From Microvelia longipes (Eukaryota > Arthropoda > Insecta > Hemiptera > Veliidae), in assembly GCA_018340805.1 (NCBI GenBank), contig JACMZG010000008.1:57409509-57473508 (forward strand): a stretch of 64,000 nucleotides of DNA, read 5' to 3'. The notes beneath the pieces are model-generated. The model worked only from the letters and a program-made list of their open reading frames with translations, had not been told where the DNA came from and searched no databases. Each line of letters begins with the position of its first letter. Position 1 is the stretch's first letter. Shown one piece after another: positions 1 to 9,035 of this stretch. The translations under genes were made by a program, and so were the position numbers.

Positions 1-338
1 TTATTCAACCAAACAACGAGCTGTTGAGGGTAATCAAGTCTTTCCATCCGCTTTTCCAGCGCTAGAATCATGAGGAGTCGATGGATGAGTGGTCCCAAGA
101 AAGGTCTATAAGAATTTCGTATAAATTGGTAAAAAGTGAAAAAAATTAATTTCTCACTCTTACTTCACCCATTCTGTCTTCCTCCTTGGATTTGAACCTC
201 TAATGTCAGAGTTTCAATTTTGTTTGTTTCCTTTACTTATCCGTTTGCGCCAACCCGAGATTTTATACTCAGATAGCAAATTTAAATGTTTAAGTCTAAA
301 AAACTAAAAAATGAATTATTGTTATTTTTTTAAGAAAA
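1..338 (-). repeat. SINE-like repeat, inverted left copy
   Basis: The reverse complement matches 1390-1738 for about 340 bp with small indels, so the two copies face each other with their tails outward. Read on the minus strand it has the same order: a TGGCGCAAACG A-box-like stretch, a GGTTCAAATCC B-box-like stretch, then a ggttgaataa end that runs off the left edge of the window. It could be a tRNA-derived SINE copy or one terminal inverted repeat of a DNA element. The left limit cannot be seen. Confidence 0.6.
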
Positions 339-1389
339 CGCATGGTGCTGCTTCGCGTGATGAGGCCCCAAGTTTTATTAAACAAAAATACATCGCGAAT
401 ACAGGCATACCACTAGATCTTGTTTTACTTTTATTTTATTTACTAAACGATTGCAACGGTTTTGTTTTTTAAAAAATACTACCAGCACAATCTAGTAAGA
501 ATAGAGCAAATCATATTTTACTACTAGCGCTAATTCAAGACTCTAGTGATGAGGCCCCCAACTTAAATCATAAACACAAACTTGTCAATTGAGGTGTTCC
601 TACTACACTCGGAGTGAACCATCTATCTTAGGATTGTCTGATTGAGCTGAAACCCGGTCGCAATCGTATTTAGAATGACTTCGACATATAAAGACTACTT
701 CGAGGTTCTTCCGCTTTTACGGGCCTGCTTTGCTCGGCGTGTTTAGTGGAAGCCATTTTTGTCCTGTCTCTCTGGACACAGGCTTACCAGGATGGAGCAA
801 GAGGTAGAGGTCCATCTTTATACTATATCCCCACCCTCTAAACACTACTAAACCTAACAGATATCGTACAAGTCTTTGACCTAGACGTATACATATATAC
901 AACATTATATATATATGTATACTGTTTGCGCCATTTGTGATGGTTCGATTGAGCTGAATTTGGTCCTTAATCGATTCAGCTAGCCGTCTACCTAAACACG
1001 AAATACCTTGTTTTAAAGCCATTTCAGTTTCAAAAAAAATTTTTTTTCATGACGTCATAATTTGGTTGATGACGTCATAATGTTTTATAAACAATAGGCC
1101 TCGTAACCTCCACAAGATCTCGCGATTTGCAAAGTTCCGTTTCAATTTGACAACGCCTTCGAGAGTTATCGTTCGCCCATACCGAAAGGGTAGAAACTCT
1201 TACATACATATATATATATATACATATATATATTATATATATATAATATATATATACATATATATAATACTTTTTTCGGGCATATATTTTTGTTATCAGG
1301 AAGCCAATAGGAACCGATTCCGATCACTCCCACCCTCAACTTCCGTCATCCGAACAACCTCATAAGCGTCATTTTCATAATGAAAATTC
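339..1389. other. Spacer between the two inverted repeat copies
   Basis: No coding region is supported here. It holds a short direct repeat beginning gatgaggcccc at about 361 and 549, two CRE-like palindromes near 1050, and AT microsatellite at 892-920 and 1205-1268. The open frames crossing it are low-complexity translations of the TA repeat. Confidence 0.6.
1050..1077. promoter_or_regulatory. Two TGACGTCA palindromes 20 bp apart
   Basis: The full CRE/ATF palindrome TGACGTCA occurs at 1050-1057 and 1070-1077, each followed by TAA. Spacing is 20 bp, about two helical turns. The same octamer lies near 60171, inside another element of the window. It is a known bZIP site, but here it may simply be part of a repeat. 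Confidence 0.35.
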
Positions 1390-1738
1390 GCTAAAAAACA
1401 ATAATTAATTTTCAGTGTTTTAGGCTTAACATTTAAATTTGCTATCTGAATAAAACATCTCGGGTTGGCGCAAACGGATAAGTAAAGGAAACAAACAAAA
1501 ATTGAAACTCTGACATTAGAGGTTCAAATCCAAGGGGGGACGACAGAATGGGTGAAGTAAGAGTGAGAAATTAATTTTTTTCACTTTTTACCAATTTATC
1601 GAAATTCTTATAGAGCTTTCTTGGGATCACTCATCCATCGACTCCTCATCATTCTAGCGCTGAAAAGCGGATGGAAGACTTGATTACCCTCAACAGCTCG
1701 TTGTTTGGTTGAATACAATAAATAAATAAATAAAAGTG
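1390..1738 (+). repeat. SINE-like repeat, right copy, with A/B boxes and AATA tail
   Basis: TGGCGCAAACG at 1466-1476 fits the RNA polymerase III A-box consensus TRGYNNARNNG. GGTTCAAATCC at 1521-1531 fits the B box. The copy ends in an AATA tail at 1715-1738. The 44-base gap between boxes would suit a tRNA with a long variable arm. Homology to the left copy extends about 75 bases upstream of the A box, which is unusual for a simple tRNA-derived SINE, so an inverted-repeat DNA element remains possible. Confidence 0.5.
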
Positions 1739-2025
1739 TCAGAAATAAAAATATCTGACAGTTTCACGCTGTCACCACTAGACTGTACTACTTGAGCCTC
1801 CTGCATCCCATCAACTATTTTTTTTAAATTTTTGAGTGAGCCATCTATGTTAATATTGTTTATCTATGATCCTAAGTGACAGAAACGGTATTTTTATTTA
1901 AAAACAAAAGTCATGAATATATTTTTGTTTATAACGCTTGTTAGTTTTAATATTATAGCATACTATTAATAATAAAGTATTAATAAAATCTTAATTAGTA
2001 AAATCAAACTTGTGAGAAAGTCTCT

Positions 2026-2263
2026 CAGGCCCGCGAAGCGGGTCTGTGTGGAGAGGCTGTGAAAATTCGCTAGGTACATGGCAAAATGCCATGTAACAAG
2101 AACAATAATGAAACAACACATCATACAAAACAACAACAATGTGGCCGCGAAGCGGCCACAGGGAGGCCCCCGGGCCGCGAAGCGGCCCGGTGGGCCGACG
2201 CCGCGGAGCAGACGAGGCGCGAAGCGCCGAGGTCGCGTAACGGCTACGGGCCGAAGGCCCGTA
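2026..2263. repeat. Cluster of GC-rich GAA-triloop hairpins
   Basis: Five palindromes with a GAA loop are packed here: about 2030-2042, 2140-2160 (9-bp stem), 2170-2190 (9-bp stem), 2216-2228 (5-bp stem) and 2245-2263 (8-bp stem). A sixth hairpin at 2075-2095 has a 9-bp stem and AAA loop. Most cores read GCGAAGC, known as an unusually stable DNA mini-hairpin. The stretch is a GC island in AT-rich DNA just upstream of the hAT coding remnant. Confidence 0.8.
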
Positions 2264-2361
2264 TTTTATATTATTTGCTTCTGCAAGTTTTAGTGTATAT
2301 TATATATCGAGCCGCGCTGCGTTGTTTTAATATTATACAATAATAACGCCGAAACGAGAAA

Positions 2362-2905
2362 ATGAGGGAGAAAAAACTATTTTGAATTATTTTAATAAGA
2401 AGACAGTGGTTAGCAATAGAAATGATTCTCAAAGCGCCACCCTCTCAAGTAGTAGCACTAAGATCATTCCTGCTCAGAATGAAATTGACGAGTGTTGTGA
2501 ACAGGTAATTTCAAAAAATTGTTCTAATTTTGATATAGGTAATTATGTAAGCGACTTAATAACGATAAAGCGGTCCAATGGTAACTACAATATATGATAT
2601 ACTTACAAAAATCTGGGTTCCCCCGCCTTCTTATAAGTTTCCCTCTAGTAAGGAATCGGGTCACACTCGGTCATTTCAGCATAAATGGCTGACGGAATAT
2701 CCCTGGTTGGCTTATAGCGAAGTAAACATGGGTGCCTATTGTCTGCCTTGCATTTTGTTTGGTCATGCTGAATGAGGGGGAAGCAAAATAAATTTAGAGG
2801 CTTTAGTAAATTCTCCTCTCACAAAATTTAAAAAAGCTCTAAATATTTTTAAATCTCATTTAAACTTGGATTACCACAAGACATCAGTTACAAAAGCTAA
2901 TTGTT
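2362..2905 (+). pseudogene. hAT-like (ZMYM/TTF type) transposase, N-terminal part
   Basis: The translation carries a TTF-type zinc-finger segment typical of ZMYM1-like hAT proteins: an IWVPPPSYKFPSS stretch, then KWLTEYPWLAYS, then the metal-ligand motif GAYCLPCILF. The first plausible ATG is at 2362, in another frame from the following reading, so the start itself is frameshifted. A second shift lies near 2590, and a stop follows the finger at about 2773. Coding similarity fades at about 2905 into AT-rich sequence just before the Gypsy insertion at 3005. The protein resumes at 7560 and again at 11826. This is a dead transposase or domesticated-gene relic. Confidence 0.75.
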
Positions 2906-3004
2906 AATAATAATTTAATAATTTTTATTAAAAGAAAATTAAATTTTTAATAATAAAGCTAATTTTTAAATAAAAAAGCTAATTTTTTAATAATAATAAT
3001 AATT

Positions 3005-3124
3005 TGTGGCATTATGTTATTGACAAGCTGTCAATGTTTGTTGTATTTTAGTTTTATTGTAAGAATGAATATATTTATATTTGTTACGCTTAGTTATTGG
3101 TTATAATTAACTAGTAGCTCTACA
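3005..3124 (+). repeat. Gypsy-1 5' LTR
   Basis: 120 bp, TG...CA ends, identical to the 3' LTR at 7439-7558. It contains a small inverted repeat, TTGACAAGCTGTCAA, near its start. It is short for an insect Gypsy LTR. Confidence 0.93.
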
Positions 3125-3125
3125 C

Positions 3126-3137
3126 TGGCGCCCAACG
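3126..3137 (+). promoter_or_regulatory. Gypsy-1 primer-binding site
   Basis: TGGCGCCCAACG begins two bases after the 5' LTR. It matches the well-known primer-binding-site class complementary to the 3' end of tRNA-Lys(1,2). It fixes the LTR boundary and the plus-strand orientation. Confidence 0.85.
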
Positions 3138-3153
3138 AAAATGTCTGATTCAG

Positions 3154-6100
3154 ATGATACATTTGATGAAAGTTTTAGTATTTAGTAATGAAGAAGGAGA
3201 GAAGACGGAAGGATACAACCTCCGACCCCGTAAGGTAAATGAGAAAGCTGGCCAATCTGATACAAGTCCTAAAGGTAAGCCCCCTAGGTCTATTACATTT
3301 AGCCAAGAACAGTTTGGCGAATTGTTAGGTACAGTTCATAGAATGAACAGTGAATTTCAAGAGAAACTTTTGCACAAAGTTTATTCCCTAGTCAAAAACG
3401 AAAAGTCTGGAAATTTTACTAAGTTCACAGCCAGATTTGATGGTGATAAGGGCTCTGATGTACTTGTCTTTTTGGACGCAGTCAAGGTTTATAAAGACTG
3501 TGCGAAAGTATCTGATGAAAATGCTTTACTCGGGTTACCTATGTTACTTACTGGTCTTGCAGCTAAATGGTGGTTAGGGGTGAAGAATAGAATAAAATCT
3601 TGGAAAGAGGCGGTTAAAGAGTTGCGTAAGGCATTTAGTGGAGATAAACCCGCGTATCGTACCTTCCAAAATATATTCAAATTAGAACATGGTAACAAGT
3701 CGGCACAGGTGTTTATTTTTGAAATGTTCGCGCTTTTTGCCGATTTACCATATGAATTAGGAGAGACCGTGCAACTTGATATAATTTATAGTAAACTAAG
3801 TAGGATTTTAAGAGAAAGAGTACACAGAGATAATATTAAGGACATAGCGGATCTCTTAAAGCAATGTGAAACCGTAGAAGAAGTTTTAAAACCAGATGAT
3901 ACTGATGCATCTTTTAAACCTAAGGGACGTACGCGTTGTACCTTGTGTCGAAAGATCAATCATGACGCTTCTAATTGCAGATTAAAGAAGAAATTAGAGA
4001 GTAACGAGCCAAGTTCTCTCAAAACCATGGATACAGAATCGATGAAGAAAGTTAGGTGTTATGGCTGTGGAGCTTCTGGAGTAGTCCGAGCTCACTGCAA
4101 CAATAAGGGAAGTAAAAGTGCAAATACGGTGGAAATTGACGAAGAATTATACACGGCAGCCCAGGACAGCATTAAAGTAGAACCGTTGCTCGTACCTATA
4201 TCTATCTGCGGATTTAAGGGTACAGCAAGACTAGACACAGGAGCCACTTGTAGTTTAATGGGTCGTAATGTTTATGAAAAGATAAAAGACATAGTAGAGC
4301 TATCCCCGGTAAATTTAAATCTCACTTTAGCTGACGGCATAAAAGCACCAAGAAGTGGATTCGTCGGCATGATAGACATTCAGATCGCTGGTAAAACAGT
4401 AAAAACTAGAATGATTGCTCTTAAAGATGCCGGAGACAATGCTACGTTACTGGGAGTTGATTTTATGAGGGATGCTAAACTAATCCCAGATATAGTAGAA
4501 AATATTTTTTTCTTCAAGGAAAACTCAAACAACAAATTTAGTTTTGTGAAGAAAACACGAGCAGAAAAAGATGAGAAGACTAATGAGAAAAAATCAGCTC
4601 ATGCTATTTCACTCCGGGAGGATGAGGCACCAAATCTGACAAGTAAGCAGAGGTTAGAACTGACAGAACTTTTGGAAAGGAACTCCTCAGTATTTAACAA
4701 CGCTGGAGAGGCAACTACTTTTGCAGAACATGCCATCATCACAAAAGAAGGACAAGCTCCAATTTCGGTACCTCCATATAGACTATCACCGCAGAGAAAA
4801 AAAGTGTTAGATAAAGAAATTGAAAAGATGCTGGCCGAAGACATTATAGAGGAGTGCGAATCACCATGGGCATCTCCCGTGTTAATGATCCCTAAGAAGA
4901 ATGGTCAAGTTAGGGTATGTGTAGATTTCAGGAACCTAAATGCTGTGACTGTCAGCGATAAATATCCGATGCCAAGGATCGAAGATTTACTCCACGAATC
5001 GAAGAAGGTGGCATTTGTTTCGTCTCTAGATTTAAGATCAGGGTACTGGCAGGTTAGCGTCCGACAGCAAGATAGAGACAAGACAGCATTCGTGACGCCA
5101 TTAGGATCCTACAGGTTTAAACGCATGCCTTTTGGTCTAAAAAACGCTGGTGCCACATTCCAAAGGCTCATAGACAAGATGAAATCTGCGCTAAAAGACA
5201 TATGTATTATTGCTTACCTGGACGACATTTTAATAATGTCCGAAACATTCGAACAACATCTTAGAGATTTACAATTAGTATTTGATAGATTAAGTCTGTT
5301 TAAGCTAAGAGTGAACCGAGAGAAAAGCGTTTTTGTTAATTCAAGTGTAAAATACCTAGGGCACACCATTTCACAGGAAGGAATTCAGGCAGATCCTGAT
5401 AAAATTTCAGCAGTGCTAGATAGACCACCTCCTAAAAATTTAAAACAATTGATATCCTTTGTGCAGACGTGCTCGTGGTTCAGAAAATTTATTCCACATT
5501 TTGCAGAAATCGCCCGACCGCTGACAGAACTGACAAAAGACAAAGCTATATGGAAGTGGGGTAAACTTGAAGAAGAAGCATTCGAAAAGCTAAAACAGAG
5601 TTTAACTCAAGCACCGGTTCTGCAAAGAGCTGATTTTGATAAACCCTTTATCTTGAGGACAGACGCCAGCAATTATGCTGTAGGAGCAGCTCTGATGCAG
5701 GGGGAGGGATCAGAAGAAAGACCCGTTGAATACGCGAGCAAGCTTTTAACACCCGCAGAGAGAAACTACTCCACAACAGAAAGAGAGGCTTTAGCGATAG
5801 TCTGGGCGGTGGAGCGGTTTAGGAGTTATATCGAGTGCAACGAAATATTTATAAAAACTGACCATCAACCTTTAAAATGGCTGATGTCCCTAAAATCTCC
5901 TTCGGGAAGATTGGCAAGATGGGCACTAAAACTTCAACCATTCAACATAAATATCGACTATGCTCCAGGAAGGTCCAATGTGGTAGCAGACACCCTATCA
6001 AGACCTCCAATGGAAAATGTAGTGATGGAGTCAGCCCAGGCAACATTCCCAGCCATTTCTAAAGATTCTTTAAGAAAGGAGCAAGAAAAGGATGACAACC

Positions 6101-6585
6101 TTAACAAAATAATAAAGGATTTAGAAAACAATAAATGTCCTGAGAACGTCGCGTCGTGGACAAAACGTGGGTACATAATGAACGACGGAGTTCTGTATCG
6201 GTACCAAGCAGATTCTGATTGCGACGAAGCTCAGTTAGTGGTACCTAAACAAAAAAGAATTGATATCTTGAAAAAGCATCATGATGCCCCAATGGCCGGT
6301 CACTATGGAGCAGAAAGGACGTTATACCGTTTAACCCCAACGTTTTACTGGCCAGGAATGCGAAAGGACGTGGCAGAGTATGTGAAAAAGTGTGTCAGTT
6401 GCCAGAAGTATAAGGCATCCAACTTGAAACCAGCTGGTCTAATACAAACACCAATATACTCCAGAAGATTTGAGTCACTATCCGTCGATCTATTCGGCCC
6501 ATTGCCAGTTTCACAACAAGGCAACAAATGGGTTTTGGTAGTCGAGGATAAAGCTTCCCGTGGGTTGAGTTATTTCCCCTGGTAA
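3154..6585 (+). CDS. Gypsy-1 gag-pol polyprotein (frameshifted in integrase)
   Basis: A 1143-codon frame. Gag covers roughly residues 80-245. A canonical CX2CX4HX4C knuckle lies near 262-275 and an irregular second one, CYGCGASGVVRAHC, near 302-315. Retropepsin DTGA is at 361-364, the RT active site YLDD at 688-691, an RNase H DAS at about 837, and the integrase H-H-C-C finger around 1042-1084, followed by the start of the core. The frame then shifts out at 6585. An ATG at 3141 opens a 14-codon frame with an acidic start that is probably the true gag start, one indel away from this frame. Gag and pol appear as one fused frame. Confidence 0.92.
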   Translation: MIHLMKVLVFSNEEGEKTEGYNLRPRKVNEKAGQSDTSPKGKPPRSITFSQEQFGELLGTVHRMNSEFQEKLLHKVYSLVKNEKSGNFTKFTARFDGDKGSDVLVFLDAVKVYKDCAKVSDENALLGLPMLLTGLAAKWWLGVKNRIKSWKEAVKELRKAFSGDKPAYRTFQNIFKLEHGNKSAQVFIFEMFALFADLPYELGETVQLDIIYSKLSRILRERVHRDNIKDIADLLKQCETVEEVLKPDDTDASFKPKGRTRCTLCRKINHDASNCRLKKKLESNEPSSLKTMDTESMKKVRCYGCGASGVVRAHCNNKGSKSANTVEIDEELYTAAQDSIKVEPLLVPISICGFKGTARLDTGATCSLMGRNVYEKIKDIVELSPVNLNLTLADGIKAPRSGFVGMIDIQIAGKTVKTRMIALKDAGDNATLLGVDFMRDAKLIPDIVENIFFFKENSNNKFSFVKKTRAEKDEKTNEKKSAHAISLREDEAPNLTSKQRLELTELLERNSSVFNNAGEATTFAEHAIITKEGQAPISVPPYRLSPQRKKVLDKEIEKMLAEDIIEECESPWASPVLMIPKKNGQVRVCVDFRNLNAVTVSDKYPMPRIEDLLHESKKVAFVSSLDLRSGYWQVSVRQQDRDKTAFVTPLGSYRFKRMPFGLKNAGATFQRLIDKMKSALKDICIIAYLDDILIMSETFEQHLRDLQLVFDRLSLFKLRVNREKSVFVNSSVKYLGHTISQEGIQADPDKISAVLDRPPPKNLKQLISFVQTCSWFRKFIPHFAEIARPLTELTKDKAIWKWGKLEEEAFEKLKQSLTQAPVLQRADFDKPFILRTDASNYAVGAALMQGEGSEERPVEYASKLLTPAERNYSTTEREALAIVWAVERFRSYIECNEIFIKTDHQPLKWLMSLKSPSGRLARWALKLQPFNINIDYAPGRSNVVADTLSRPPMENVVMESAQATFPAISKDSLRKEQEKDDNLNKIIKDLENNKCPENVASWTKRGYIMNDGVLYRYQADSDCDEAQLVVPKQKRIDILKKHHDAPMAGHYGAERTLYRLTPTFYWPGMRKDVAEYVKKCVSCQKYKASNLKPAGLIQTPIYSRRFESLSVDLFGPLPVSQQGNKWVLVVEDKASRGLSYFPW

Positions 6586-7389
6586 GTGCTACGGCAGAGG
6601 AATGTGCAAAGAAGTTAATAGAAGAAGTATTTTTACGTTATGGGCTCTGCAGACGGATAACAAGCGACAACGGAGTACAATTTATTAGCGCAGTTATGCA
6701 GCAGGTATGCCACGTTTTAAAGATTGATCAATGTCTAACAGCTTTGTATCACCCAGAGGCAAATCCGGTTGAGAGGAAAAATAGAGACTTAAAACCACAG
6801 TTGGCGATTCTTGTAGGAAAGGATCATACAACATGGGATACAAAGCTACCAATGATTCGGTTCGCAATGAATTCAGCTATGTCATCAGCCACAGGATACA
6901 CTCCGGCCTATCTCGCTTTTGGGAGAGAGCTTCGGACAATAAGTGACGTGGAACATGACATGAGGAGATTTTAGATAATGATAACTTCGTCCACAGATAA
7001 CTCCTTACCTGAAAAAACTACAGGAAGTTTGGAGAAACGCCAAAGAAAAAGTAGAAAAAGAGCAGGACAAGCAAAAGGAGTATGGCGACCGCACGCGCAG
7101 ACCGACCCCAAAATACAAACCAGGCGATAAAGTTTTAGTAGACTGTCACAAATTGAGTAATAAATCTGCTGGCGTGACGAGCAAACTGATCCCTAAGCGA
7201 GATGGACCGTACATAATTGTAGAATGTGTGTCCCCAACATCGTATATAGTAGCAGATATAAAGAACCCAACCATTGCGTTAGGAAAATATCATACATCTC
7301 AACTGACTCCATTTGTAGGAAACTCAGCTCCAACACCAGTTGAACCTATAAGACGACGAGGAAGACCACGAAGACAACCTCCTTCGTAG
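6586..7389 (+). pseudogene. Gypsy-1 integrase core and C-terminus, frameshifted
   Basis: Integrase continues in a second frame with a TSDNG motif near 6660 and an HPEANPVERKNR segment at about 6750, which supply the remaining catalytic acidic residues. After a second shift near 6970 the original frame returns with a GDKVLVD stretch, a chromodomain-like or GPY-type tail and a basic RRRGRPRR end stopping at 7389. Two compensating shifts in an element with identical LTRs point to missing or extra bases in the assembly. Confidence 0.85.
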
Positions 7390-7438
7390 TAAGGCTAGTT
7401 CCCCGACTGAGGCAGCTTGGGAAACTAGAGGGGGAGTC

Positions 7439-7558
7439 TGTGGCATTATGTTATTGACAAGCTGTCAATGTTTGTTGTATTTTAGTTTTATTGTAAGAAT
7501 GAATATATTTATATTTGTTACGCTTAGTTATTGGTTATAATTAACTAGTAGCTCTACA
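7439..7558 (+). repeat. Gypsy-1 3' LTR
   Basis: Identical over all 120 bases to the 5' LTR and preceded by a purine-rich tract containing AGAGGGGGAG. Followed directly by the AATT target duplication. Confidence 0.93.
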
Positions 7559-7559
7559 A

Positions 7560-8733
7560 ATTAATAATTTTCGTAGGGTCTTTAAAAATACCTTTAAAGA
7601 CCCTACCAAGTCTGTGGATATGGCTTTGAATGAAGAAGTAAATAGAAAATAAAAGAGAATAGAGTAAAATTACAATCTATTGTAAAAACTATAGTATTTT
7701 GTGGGAGGTATAATTTGCCTCTTCAAAGCTATCGTGATGATGGAGCTGTTTTAGATAGCTCTGAAGGCTCTGTAAGCAATAATCCATTCCAAAATCAAGT
7801 AATATTTCGAGGCTTATTTAAATTTAGAATAGATGCTGGAGATAAAAATATTAGAAAACCACTTAAGAAATGCTCCTAAAAACTCCACCCTCACAAGCAA
7901 AACCGTTGAATGATCTTATCGAGTGTTGTGGTCAATTTATAAAAAATAGCATAGTTACTAATGTAAACAAATTAAGTTTTTTTCAATTATTTGTGATTCA
8001 ACCACCGATGTCAGCACTAAAGAACAATTAGCTTTGTGTATTCGTTATTTCGATACCGAAGAACACAAGATATATGAACAACTAATATGTTTGATGACGA
8101 TAACTGATACCAGCGGCGCAGCTATTGCATCATCAATGATCGAATCATTAAAAAATATAAATTTAGGTGTAAATAATATTAGAGGACAAGGTTATGACGG
8201 TGGAGCTAATATGGCAGGCACGTTTAAATCATTAAAACTCAGCAGCCCTTAGCTCTTTATACACATTCCGCCTCACACGTATTAAATCTTTGCCTCCTGT
8301 CATCTTGCAAAATCAATGAAATTAGAAATACGTTATCAGTTACTAATGAAGTAATTAATTTTATTAATTCCAGTACTAAACGTATAGCAGTTTTTCAACT
8401 AACATTAGATAAAGAAGAACAACCGAGTCAAAAATTAAAGAAGTTTTATCAAACAAGGTTTGTTGAAAAACACGAATCTATTATACAGTTTGTGGACTGT
8501 TATAAATACATTGTCTTAACTTAGAAAAAATATCAGAGACGTCTCAGGACTCGAGCACTCGAGCTAAAGCTGTCAGTTTACATTTATCAATATTAAACTT
8601 TAATTTTATTATAACCATTCATATCATATCAGATTTATTTTGTATAACGGAACCACTATCTCGAAGTTTAAAAAGCCCAGACATTGATTATACTGTAATG
8701 ACTGATATGGTTATTAACATTACCATATTATAT
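7560..8733 (+). pseudogene. hAT-like transposase, middle part (DUF4371 region)
   Basis: This continues the transposase interrupted at 2905. Fragments in changing frames show the DUF4371/RNase H-like fold of ZMYM1-type hAT proteins: VFCGRYNLPL, then a CDSTTDVST-like catalytic stretch (about 7990), KEQLALCIRYF, then GQGYDGGANMAG at about 8190, then ALYTHSASHVLNL-like residues near 8265. At least four frameshifts and several stops are visible. It is cut at 8733 by the gag-only LTR element and resumes at 11826. Confidence 0.78.
7573..7606. repeat. 14-bp perfect hairpin in the hAT relic
   Basis: GTAGGGTCTTTAAA (7573-7586) and its exact reverse complement (7593-7606) flank a 6-base loop. It lies 14 bases inside the 3' flank of the Gypsy-1 insertion. 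Confidence 0.85.
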
Positions 8734-8983
8734 TGTTACCGCCTTGGCGGTTTCTGTACATAAGTACATAAAACCTGTTTGTTTATTGTCTTTTAAATTG
8801 TCCAGTTGATATATATTTTTATTCTGTCATGTCCTGTCATAGTTAGTTCAATTTCAAGGTTTAGCAGTCAGGGAAAACTAGTGCCCCTTATAGTTCTTTG
8901 AAGTGAAGTTAAATAGTTATTGTATGTTAATAAACTTCTCAGTCTAAAGACTATATACCTTGTTCTTATTTACTGCAGCAACA
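8734..8983 (+). repeat. 5' LTR of the gag-only element
   Basis: 250 bp with TG...CA ends, identical to 11571-11820. It opens with a CCGCCTTGGCGG hairpin just after the TGTTA end. Confidence 0.93.
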
Positions 8984-9035
8984 GTCAAAGAACTATAGAA
9001 TAAAATCAGTTAGTAGTTTATAGAAGATCGCAAAT

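Larger units (their letters stand above)
3005..7558 (+). mobile_element. Gypsy LTR retrotransposon 1 inserted in the hAT relic
   Basis: Two 120-bp LTRs (3005-3124 and 7439-7558) begin TGTGGC and end CTCTACA. They are identical as read and are flanked by the 4-bp duplication AATT (3001-3004, 7559-7562). A primer-binding site follows the left LTR and a purine-rich tract (about 7426-7436) precedes the right one. Inside are gag, protease, reverse transcriptase, RNase H and integrase in Gypsy/Metaviridae order. Identical LTRs imply a very recent insertion. The pol frame is nevertheless broken, which suggests base-call indels or very recent inactivation. Confidence 0.93.

Noticed and set aside
717..1022. 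101-codon minus-strand frame
   Set aside because: No family features, crosses a TA repeat, and is inside the spacer of the inverted repeat pair.
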